In this document: positions 7,552 through 13,659 of the stretch, piece after piece | Position numbering within the stretch: position 1 is the stretch's first letter | How the letters are laid out: the number at the start of each line of letters is the position of its first letter | DNA from: Bacteroidales bacterium | GTDB taxonomy: Bacteria > Bacteroidota > Bacteroidia > Bacteroidales > Muribaculaceae | Direction: 5' to 3' | Length of the DNA: 16,639 nt | Assembly: GCA_900769345.1 (NCBI GenBank) | Contig: CAAGGJ010000119.1 | Span: 1 to 16,639, forward strand | Translations under genes and position numbers: made by a program | Notes under the pieces: model-generated | Database searches by the model: none | The model's input: only the letters and a program-made list of their open reading frames with translations | Told to the model about the DNA's origin: nothing

Positions 7552-8184
7552 ATGAATATTATCGACTGCCATACTCACGATGCTTCGGCTAACAATGCTA
7601 TCATCAATATAGACAGCTTTAGCGACGCCGTAAACCTCTCTTTATTCTATTCGGCAGGTATTCACCCATGGAACGCCGAAAACGCCACAGAAAGCCTCTT
7701 TTCGCGTCTGGAGCAACTGTTGCAACTCGGCAATGTGGTGGCAGTGGGAGAGTGCGGCATCGATAAAGCTATAGCCACTCCCATCGAGGTGCAACAAAGT
7801 GTGATGATGCGCCAAGTGGAACTGTCGGAAAGGTACGAAAAACCCCTCATAGTGCACTGTGTGCGAGCCTGGCAGGAAATCATAACTCTTCACAAGAGTA
7901 TAAAGCCCTCACAGAAGTGGATAATTCACGGTTTCAGAGCCAAACCCACCGTGCTCGAAGCTTTGCTCAAGGAAGATTTATTCATCGCCTACGGACCGTT
8001 ATTCAACGCTCAATCGCTTGTAAACACACCACTCAACAGACTGCTTATCGAAACCGACGAAAGCCACCGGTCAATAGATGAGGTAATTCAATCTATTTCC
8101 TCCACCTTAGGCATCACCGAATCCAAACTTATTCAAACCGTTTCGGCTAATATATACCACTGCTTCAAATTTCCACAACCATAG
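7552..8184 (+). CDS. TatD-family metal-dependent hydrolase (short Bacteroidota form)
   Basis: TatD-family enzymes are TIM-barrel hydrolases with a divalent metal centre; characterised members act as 3'-5' DNA/RNA exonucleases or D-aminoacyl-tRNA deacylases. Metal ligands are visible: His7 and His9 (CHTHD), Glu67 (GECGID), His102 (VHC), His126 (IHGF) and Asp169 (ETDES). The product has 210 residues against about 255-265 for typical TatD. The shortening falls between metal motifs, so catalysis should be intact. The ATG at 7552 is chosen over a GTG at 7543 because it places MNIIDCHTH at the N-terminus as in homologues. The context (rnpA, yidD) is the usual Bacteroidota one, but the tyrosyl-tRNA synthetase gene that I recall following it in relatives is not here. 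Confidence 0.88.
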   Translation: MNIIDCHTHDASANNAIINIDSFSDAVNLSLFYSAGIHPWNAENATESLFSRLEQLLQLGNVVAVGECGIDKAIATPIEVQQSVMMRQVELSERYEKPLIVHCVRAWQEIITLHKSIKPSQKWIIHGFRAKPTVLEALLKEDLFIAYGPLFNAQSLVNTPLNRLLIETDESHRSIDEVIQSISSTLGITESKLIQTVSANIYHCFKFPQP

Positions 8185-8203
8185 TAATAATAGGGGTAAT
8201 TAT

Positions 8204-8226
8204 AGTATATAGGTATATATACTTTT
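8204..8226 (+). terminator. AT-rich hairpin after the TatD-family gene
   Basis: An 8-bp perfect stem (8204-8211 with 8216-8223) with a 4-base loop is followed by a short T-run. The stem is almost all A-T, so as a terminator it would be weak. It may instead be part of the origin region. Confidence 0.4.
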
Positions 8227-8241
8227 CCTCTATTTTTGAAG

Positions 8242-8272
8242 TTATACACATTTACACAATTCGTTATTATTA
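8242..8272 (+). other. DnaA box plus DnaA-trio-like unwinding element
   Basis: TTATACACA (8242-8250) overlaps a second, weaker box (8250-8258). A short spacer leads to three TTA units (8264-8272) and then a T-rich tract. This order, box, short spacer, then repeated trinucleotides in the same reading direction, is the arrangement described for the basal unwinding element of bacterial origins. Confidence 0.5.
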
Positions 8273-8646
8273 TTTTTTTCTTTTTCTTTTTTTAAAAAAC
8301 AAATTATAACTACTACTATTATGCCTGTTAAAAGCAGTGATAACTTTTTAGCCAAAATATTGCTTTTTTAGTTATTAATCGTAGAGAAAACGAGTATTAA
8401 CAAGTTATTAAGTTATAAAAAGCTGATAATAAATGCTTTATTAAGTTTATTAACAAGCTGTGTAAAACTATGCTAACTCATAAGTTTATAGTGATAACCT
8501 TGTTAATTACCCTTCTTCCGTCGGTTGATTTTATTATGAAAACCTTGTGATAAATAATTTTGATTATATGAAAGAAAAATATATTTGTACAAAACATCGT
8601 AAAAACAAAATTAATTATCACTTAGTTTTATAAAAGTTATTGAGGA

Positions 8647-8679
8647 GTATTCACAGAGTTTTCCACAAGTTGTGAATAG
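8647..8679. repeat. Cluster of three DnaA-box-like 9-mers at 12-base steps
   Basis: GTATTCACA (8647-8655), TTTTCCACA (8659-8667) and TGTGAATAG (8671-8679, minus strand) follow one another with exactly three bases between each. The outer two also form an ATTCACA/TGTGAAT inverted repeat. The last box overlaps the spacer of the methyltransferase promoter, so DnaA binding could repress that gene. Confidence 0.55.
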
Positions 8680-8701
8680 TGAAAAATAATGGTTACTTTT
8701 G
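8670..8701 (+). promoter_or_regulatory. Promoter of the TrmH-family methyltransferase gene
   Basis: TTG at 8670-8672 and TACTTTTG at 8694-8701 are 21 bases apart, a close fit to the Bacteroidota promoter. The transcript would begin near 8708, leaving a leader of about 20 bases. The -33 region overlaps the third DnaA-like box. Confidence 0.72.
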
Positions 8702-8727
8702 CAAAGTGAAACCCCAATAATAGTAAT

Positions 8728-9273
8728 ATGGACAATAAAAAGAAGAGCATGCTCGAGTTGCAGCGCATAACTTGCGAAGAATTTAAAAAAACAGAAAAGA
8801 TACCACTTGCAGTTATACTCGACGATGTTCGCAGTCTTAATAATATAGGCAGTATGTTTCGCACGGCCGATGCTTTTGTGGTAGAGCACATCTATCTGTG
8901 CGGCATCACTGCCACTCCTCCGCACCCCGACATACATAAAACAGCTCTTGGTGCCGAAGATTCGGTGAGCTGGACTCACTACGATGATGTGTTGCAATGT
9001 GTCAACGATCTCAAGTGCAAAGGTTATAAAATTTGCTCTATAGAACAAGTTCACAATAGCATAAGTCTTCCACAATTTACTATCAACACTTGTCAGCATT
9101 ATGCTGTGGTGCTTGGTAATGAAGTGAAAGGGGTGAAGCAAGAGGTGATAGATGCCAGCGACTACTGCATAGAGTTGCCTCAATGTGGCACCAAGCACTC
9201 TCTAAATGTGTCGATTACCGCCGGACTGGTGATGTGGGATTTCTTTAAGGCTTTTAAAAATCTCAATCGATAG
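8728..9273 (+). CDS. TrmH/SpoU-family RNA 2'-O-ribose methyltransferase
   Basis: This 181-residue SPOUT-fold enzyme would transfer a methyl group from S-adenosylmethionine to a ribose 2'-OH in tRNA or rRNA. The three family motifs are clear: motif 1 LDDVRSLNNIGSMFRTADAF (31-50) with Asn39 and the catalytic Arg45; motif 2 VVLGNEVKGV (127-136); and motif 3 IELPQCGTKHSLNVSITAG (148-166), part of the trefoil knot that binds SAM. Motif 3 has Thr-Lys-His before SLNVS where many members have three other residues; the core is intact. It lacks the N-terminal substrate-binding extension of RlmB, so it resembles a minimal TrmH-like enzyme. The exact RNA target is unknown. It is monocistronic, with its own promoter and a shared terminator downstream. 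Confidence 0.9.
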   Translation: MDNKKKSMLELQRITCEEFKKTEKIPLAVILDDVRSLNNIGSMFRTADAFVVEHIYLCGITATPPHPDIHKTALGAEDSVSWTHYDDVLQCVNDLKCKGYKICSIEQVHNSISLPQFTINTCQHYAVVLGNEVKGVKQEVIDASDYCIELPQCGTKHSLNVSITAGLVMWDFFKAFKNLNR

Positions 9274-9299
9274 CAAAAAATATATATCATATAAGTATA

Positions 9300-9348
9300 A
9301 AAAAGGCTGTATCCACAATAATTTTTAAAGGATGCAGCCTTTTTTTTG
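9300..9348. terminator. Bidirectional intrinsic terminator between convergent genes
   Basis: A 15-bp stem (9300-9314 with 9330-9344; one G-U pair) has a GC-rich core and a 15-base loop. It is flanked by an A-run on the left and a T-run through 9347 on the right. It can end both the methyltransferase transcript and the minus-strand MscS transcript. Confidence 0.92.
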
Positions 9349-9368
9349 GGGGGTATGTAATGATGTTA

Positions 9369-12200
9369 TTATTTGGTGCTTATAGGTAGATTCACAGTGT
9401 CGCGAATGTGTATATCTTGTTGAGGGAAAGGAATTTCGATGTTATTTTCGTTGAGTACGTTATAAATGTTTTCCTTCACTTCAGCCATGAAGCCGTGTTT
9501 TTCTTCCACAAGCACCCACAATAGCACTGTGAGGTTAACGCTGCTATCGCCGAAGTCGGAGAAATTCACTTTTACACTGCTGCCTGCCTTGATGAGAGTA
9601 GGCATTTTTTCTTTCTTAGTGTCGATGAGCTGATTGATGCTATCTATAAGTATTTCACGCACTTGCTGCACATTGGTGCCGTAGGATACTCCTATAGGTA
9701 TCTTTATAAGCTCATATTTATGGTTACGAGTAAGATTTTTGAAGTTCTTGGTGAAGAGTTGTGAATTCAAGAATGCTATCACGCAGCCGTCGTTAGTTAC
9801 AATCTGGGTGCTCTGATAGGTGATAGAATCTACCTTACCGGCTATACCATCACACTCTATGAAGTCGCCTATGCGTATTCTACCTGTCATCAGCGATAGG
9901 CCATAGAAGAAGTTTTCGAGCAAGTCCTTCATGGCGAAACCCATACCGGTGGCAAGACCGGTGGTGATGATGGTGATACCGCTCTTAGGCACATTGAGCA
10001 TATAGAGTATGAATATAAAATAGCTGCCCCACACCAGTATGGTGATTATATTATTGGCAAGAGTGGTGTTGGAGTTGGGTGGAAGTATGTTGTCGCTTTC
10101 CAAACCTTGAGCTTCGAGCATTTTTCGCTCGTTTTCCATCTTTATCTCTATGCGCTTCTTGTGCACCATCTTATAGAGTGCATGGCCGGCATAGTTGATG
10201 TATTTAAACACGAAGAAGAGCGATATCACGAAGCATATCTTAGTAATCGACAATTTTAAGAACGAAGTGTCGACAAAGTTATACGATAGGTAAGAGAAGA
10301 ACAAATCGTTCATATCGAACAAGTCGGCTGCCATATATAAGCTCAGCAGCACCGACACCACTGCAGTGATAGGAATTATGGCTATATTTATAAGGTCGAA
10401 GAAATAAGTTTTGTCGATATATTCGCCCTTAGCCATATTGTTGCGTATGTTTTCTTGCAGTTTGTAGACGGTCTTATTGAGTTTAATAGTGTTCTTTTCT
10501 ATCTGCTTTGAAATTTCATCTTTTTCTTCTTGTGTTTGAGCCGTAAGCAGTTGTTGCTCAAGCGATGTTATAAGTTCCTTGATAGGAGTGGTGGGAAGTT
10601 TGCCACCATGAGCGCGCATATATCGCTTTTGTAATTGCTTGATGATGTATTTATTCTCATATATACGACTTATGTCGTAGAAGAACAGTATAGTCTGAAT
10701 ACTTGCCAACTGGAATGTCCACCATATCATCACTTCCACAGCGAGCAGAGTGTAGCCTATAAGCGATAGCACACAAGCCACTATCATTGTCACAAGCGAG
10801 ATGCTGCTAAAGAGCAAGTCGGTGCCGGGTATGTTAATAGTGCGTTTGCGCAGCACGCGACCTTGCCATGCGGTGAAGAGCATAATGATAGGCGGGAATA
10901 TGAGATTGACGGTACTGTTAGGGATAAACACTATGCGGAATGCTATCACTATGAATGCCATACACAAGAATGGCGTATATTGCTTGGTGCCTTCCTTTAT
11001 TTGATCGCCATTGAGGCGGAAAAGCAGCGATAGCAATATAAACACCACAAGCCACGAAAATTCGAGCAAAAGCCCCACCGACATTATTAAAAAGTTATTG
11101 AATAAGAAGGTTTTGATTATCGATACGGATATCATAAATATTATAAATCCACATGCCACCAAAAGCACAGGTTCTTTCTTCTTAAAACTCTCTCTGCTGC
11201 GTATTTTGTTAGGTAATAGCCAGCGAATAATCACATAACTCAACACCGAAGAGATAAACACATACACAAAGATAAACACCGATGTGAGTGGTATGATTTT
11301 GCCACGCCACTGCGAACTGTTATCTTGTATAAATCCCTGTTTGGTCTTCTTGTTACCTCCGAATGCCGAGTATTTATCCCTAATCTCTTTGTTGTAATAA
11401 CTTATCGACATAGGCAACTTCATAAGCAGCTGTATGTAGTTGTCACCTCGGTTATTAAATATGTTTTGACGTAAACTTTCATATTTTTTTAGCGCATAAT
11501 TGTTGAGTTCCTCCACTTTTTGCGATATTTTCTCGTAGTGTTTCACGTCCTTATCTATCTTGTTCATCAGTCGCGCCAAATTGTTGCGAAGCGCTTTGGC
11601 ATAGATAATACACTCATTACGGCTTTCTTCCTCCGACTCGTTGAGCACAAAAGGATCTTCGCCGTTGGCAAGTGCTATACTATCCAGGCGTTCGAGCATC
11701 ATATTGATGCGAGTGGTATCTTCATCCAACTTTCTATTGCTACGCAAACTCTTTTTCTGCTTCTTTAAGGCTTGCATCTTAAGCGAAGGCGGCAATTCTT
11801 CGAGGGTGGTGATGAGCATATCGTAGCGCTCTATTTCGCTGCGCATCATCTGGCGTGCTTTATCGTAGGGCACGGTCGACATATTGGTGTTTTTATATAT
11901 ATCAGTGGCTTGCTGACACGCATAAGCCATATCGAAGGTAAATCCTTCTTTCTGCGAATAGAGAATAAGCGATATCTGATTACATTTCTGCATGGTGAGT
12001 ATGAGTTGGTCGTGCTGAGCCTGTGCTCGCTGTTCATACATAGCCATTATCACTTTCTGCTTCAGATAATTTTGCTCCAATTCGGCCCTGAGCACATTGA
12101 GTGTCTGTTGAAAATTCTTTTCCTTGAGCACACCTTGTGCCGTTACCGTCATCATTAGCGCATTTAGCACTATCACTATGCGTAAAAGGTAATTTTTCAT
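9369..12200 (-). CDS. Large MscS-family mechanosensitive channel (MscK/MscM-like)
   Basis: This 943-residue inner-membrane channel should open under membrane tension and release solutes after osmotic downshock. A signal peptide (hydrophobic residues 5-20, cleavage near TAQ) is followed by a helical, charge-rich, coiled-coil-prone region to about residue 300, expected in the periplasm. About seven hydrophobic helices lie between 303 and 510. A second coiled-coil-like linker (513-590) precedes four more helices, ending in the MscS pore helix (about 735-775) with its Gly/Ala pattern GLATGMGFAMKDLLENFFYGL. The beta domain begins RIRIGDFIECDGIAGKVDSI, and the C-terminus matches the MscS alpha-beta domain. 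The layout is like E. coli MscK/YbdG relatives but without close identity. Coding-strand base use is C-rich, opposite to its plus-strand neighbours, fitting strand bias rather than transfer. The ATG at 12200 precedes a clear signal peptide. Confidence 0.9.
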   Translation of the reverse strand: MKNYLLRIVIVLNALMMTVTAQGVLKEKNFQQTLNVLRAELEQNYLKQKVIMAMYEQRAQAQHDQLILTMQKCNQISLILYSQKEGFTFDMAYACQQATDIYKNTNMSTVPYDKARQMMRSEIERYDMLITTLEELPPSLKMQALKKQKKSLRSNRKLDEDTTRINMMLERLDSIALANGEDPFVLNESEEESRNECIIYAKALRNNLARLMNKIDKDVKHYEKISQKVEELNNYALKKYESLRQNIFNNRGDNYIQLLMKLPMSISYYNKEIRDKYSAFGGNKKTKQGFIQDNSSQWRGKIIPLTSVFIFVYVFISSVLSYVIIRWLLPNKIRSRESFKKKEPVLLVACGFIIFMISVSIIKTFLFNNFLIMSVGLLLEFSWLVVFILLSLLFRLNGDQIKEGTKQYTPFLCMAFIVIAFRIVFIPNSTVNLIFPPIIMLFTAWQGRVLRKRTINIPGTDLLFSSISLVTMIVACVLSLIGYTLLAVEVMIWWTFQLASIQTILFFYDISRIYENKYIIKQLQKRYMRAHGGKLPTTPIKELITSLEQQLLTAQTQEEKDEISKQIEKNTIKLNKTVYKLQENIRNNMAKGEYIDKTYFFDLINIAIIPITAVVSVLLSLYMAADLFDMNDLFFSYLSYNFVDTSFLKLSITKICFVISLFFVFKYINYAGHALYKMVHKKRIEIKMENERKMLEAQGLESDNILPPNSNTTLANNIITILVWGSYFIFILYMLNVPKSGITIITTGLATGMGFAMKDLLENFFYGLSLMTGRIRIGDFIECDGIAGKVDSITYQSTQIVTNDGCVIAFLNSQLFTKNFKNLTRNHKYELIKIPIGVSYGTNVQQVREILIDSINQLIDTKKEKMPTLIKAGSSVKVNFSDFGDSSVNLTVLLWVLVEEKHGFMAEVKENIYNVLNENNIEIPFPQQDIHIRDTVNLPISTK

Positions 12201-12276
12201 CGGGGTGTATATACTTATTGATTATTTTTATTGTTTGTTTTGCTTTTTCTCTATTTGTATTTTTCGATTTGTGGAG

Positions 12277-12284
12277 CAAAATTA
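12277..12284 (-). promoter_or_regulatory. Putative -7 element for the large MscS gene
   Basis: On the minus strand this reads TAATTTTG, matching TAnnTTTG, 77 bases before the start codon. No clear TTG lies at the -33 distance. Confidence 0.45.
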
Positions 12285-12398
12285 ATAAGAATTTAATAAA
12301 CTTAGAGTGTGTTTGTTATTAATTGTTCATAATTGTTGATAACCTTGTGAAATTTCTGTAAAATTAACTATACAATATTCTAAATATTAGCGAATTAT

Positions 12399-12427
12399 AT
12401 AGTTAATAACAAGTTGTTAATAACTAT
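12399..12427. repeat. Imperfect 29-base palindrome
   Basis: The arms at 12399-12412 and 12414-12427 are inverted copies with one mismatched position, centred on a single G. The core is TAACAAGTTGTTA. It may be a regulator operator; no partner is known. Confidence 0.6.
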
Positions 12428-12516
12428 GGTTTTAGATAATAAAACTATACATATTGCCCTAACTAAAATCCTAATAAAGGAGTTATAAAAGGCACAGACG
12501 CCAGATATTTTGCGAC

Positions 12517-13494
12517 TTAAATATCAAACGTCAGGGTGGTGCCTTCGCCGGTGACGGTGAGTGTAACTCGGGCGCCTTCTATCATGGGAAAATTGCGAAA
12601 TGTGTGTCCGCAAGGAAATTTGTAGCAGATGGGAATATTATAGTTTTGAAAAATAGTGTCGAACATCTGCTCCACGGTGTCGAAGTCGGCTGTGCGGCGA
12701 TAACCGCCGAAGTCGCCCAATATTATACCTTTCACCCTGTCGATTACGCCCGATGCTATGAGTTGATAGGTCATGCGGTTGAGGTGCTCGAGGTTTTCAT
12801 CTATATCCTCTATGAAGAGTATAATATCGTCGTTGCGGTTGAGAAAATTAAATTTCGACCCGGCTATCGATGTGATGAGCGACAGGTTTCCGCCCACGAG
12901 TGTGCCGCTGGCTTTGCCCTGCTTGTTGAGTGGATGGTGTTCCACATTGTAGACAGGCATCTCGCCGAAGAGCATTTTGCGCAGATATTGCGAACTTTCG
13001 TCTTCACCTTTGGTTTTGTTGAGGTGCTCGAGCATGTGAGCGTGTATGCTCATCACGCCATTGCTCACCATAGCGCCGTGTATGGCTGTGATGTCGCTAT
13101 AGCCTATTATCCACTTGGGATTGTTTTTTAGGATGCTCATATCCATTTTCACAAGTTCCTGAATCGATCCATAACCACCGCGTGAACACATTATGGCTTT
13201 TATTTCGGGGTCGGTCAATGCCCATTCCAGGTCGTTGCGTCGCTGCGTGATGGTGCCGGCAAAGGTGCCGTTTTGCGAGCACACATGGGTGCCATACACC
13301 GGCACGAGTCCCCACTGACGCAATATCTCGGCGCCTCCGTCCACAAATTCCTTGTCGGGAACGCTTGCCGGTGAGATTATGGCTATTTTGTCGCCTTCTT
13401 TTAGAAATGCCGGGCGCACCATCTCTTGGCTATGCATGCTTGTGAAGCATAGCATAGCCATAATTATGCTTATAGCTACTTTAGTGATTTTCAT
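12517..13494 (-). CDS. Exported S66-family LD-carboxypeptidase
   Basis: S66 peptidases cut the bond between the L- and D-amino acids of murein tetrapeptides during peptidoglycan recycling. The 325-residue product carries the catalytic set: Ser133 in GYSDITA (131-137), a Glu in LFIEDIDE (226-233, probably Glu229) and His297 in CGHTFRNFP. MCSRGGYGS (102-110) and VGGNLSLI are further family blocks. The ATG at 13494 gives a signal peptide (hydrophobic residues 5-18, likely cleavage near HSQ), placing it in the periplasm, whereas E. coli LdcA is cytoplasmic. An upstream in-frame ATG at 13641 would add 49 residues but lies before the promoter found here, so it is rejected. Microcin-immunity (MccF) homologues share this fold and cannot be fully excluded. 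Confidence 0.9.
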   Translation of the reverse strand: MKITKVAISIIMAMLCFTSMHSQEMVRPAFLKEGDKIAIISPASVPDKEFVDGGAEILRQWGLVPVYGTHVCSQNGTFAGTITQRRNDLEWALTDPEIKAIMCSRGGYGSIQELVKMDMSILKNNPKWIIGYSDITAIHGAMVSNGVMSIHAHMLEHLNKTKGEDESSQYLRKMLFGEMPVYNVEHHPLNKQGKASGTLVGGNLSLITSIAGSKFNFLNRNDDIILFIEDIDENLEHLNRMTYQLIASGVIDRVKGIILGDFGGYRRTADFDTVEQMFDTIFQNYNIPICYKFPCGHTFRNFPMIEGARVTLTVTGEGTTLTFDI

Positions 13495-13533
13495 TATTAT
13501 GGTTTTTGTGTTGCTTTTTATGTTATTATTGTG

Positions 13534-13565
13534 CAAAATTACTAAAACTCTACTTAATGTGGCAA
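13534..13565 (-). promoter_or_regulatory. Promoter of the LD-carboxypeptidase gene
   Basis: On the minus strand, TTG (13565-13563) and TAATTTTG (13541-13534) are 21 bases apart. The transcript would begin near 13527, about 30 bases before the ATG at 13494. This supports that start over the upstream one. Confidence 0.7.
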
Positions 13566-13571
13566 TTAAAG

Positions 13572-13602
13572 TTTTAAAATGGGAAAAAATATAGTAATTT
13601 TG
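13572..13602 (+). promoter_or_regulatory. Divergent promoter of the phosphoglycerol-transferase gene
   Basis: TAATTTTG at 13595-13602 is a clean -7 element. A TTTT at 13572-13575 is a partial -33 match with 19 bases between. It stands back to back with the carboxypeptidase promoter, the two -33 regions only 6 bases apart. It also argues that translation starts at 13660, not at upstream codons. Confidence 0.62.
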
Positions 13603-13659
13603 GCGTTTCAAAAGAGAATAAGATGTGGAAATACATCGCAAAATAATTATATTAGTGCA

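Larger units (their letters stand above)
8185..8727. other. oriC: Candidate chromosomal replication origin (oriC)
   Basis: This is a 543-base gene-free, AT-rich region. It holds a perfect TTATNCACA DnaA box (TTATACACA, 8242-8250), an overlapping weaker ATTTACACA (8250-8258), then TTA trinucleotides at 8264-8272 and a long T-rich tract. CTACTACTATTA lies at 8310-8321. TTTTACACA lies on the minus strand at 8459-8467. Three box-like 9-mers lie at 8647-8655, 8659-8667 and 8671-8679. Repeated TTATTAAC/TTATTAAG units fill 8390-8455. The plus-strand G/C bias changes sign here, from C-rich to G-rich. No replication gene is adjacent, which is common for Bacteroidota origins. The evidence is by eye; no cumulative skew was computed. 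Confidence 0.6.
12201..12516. other. Gene-free AT-rich region with repeats upstream of the large MscS gene
   Basis: The 316 bases hold no credible gene. They contain the minus-strand MscS promoter element, two adjacent 10-base repeats (12321-12330 and 12331-12340, one mismatch), a TGATAACCTTGT element shared with the candidate origin, and a 29-base imperfect palindrome at 12399-12427. No convincing terminator for the carboxypeptidase gene was found; only a 3-bp GGC/GCC stem lies near 12490. Confidence 0.6.

Noticed and set aside
8611..9198. 195-residue minus-strand open frame
   Set aside because: It is antisense to the TrmH-family gene, whose SPOUT motifs are unambiguous, and it runs into the candidate origin.
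11539..11548. TGTTTCACGT, the left half of a ParB parS site
   Set aside because: Only 10 of 16 bases match and the other half is absent; it lies inside the large MscS coding sequence.
12201..12516. A second replication origin candidate
   Set aside because: It shares AT-rich words with 8185-8727 but has no good DnaA box, and the composition has already become G-rich to its left.
12604..13131. 175-residue plus-strand open frame
   Set aside because: It is the shadow of the S66 carboxypeptidase, which carries all its catalytic residues on the other strand.
13495..13641. 49-codon N-terminal extension of the carboxypeptidase
   Set aside because: It lies upstream of and across the predicted promoter, and it would bury the signal peptide.
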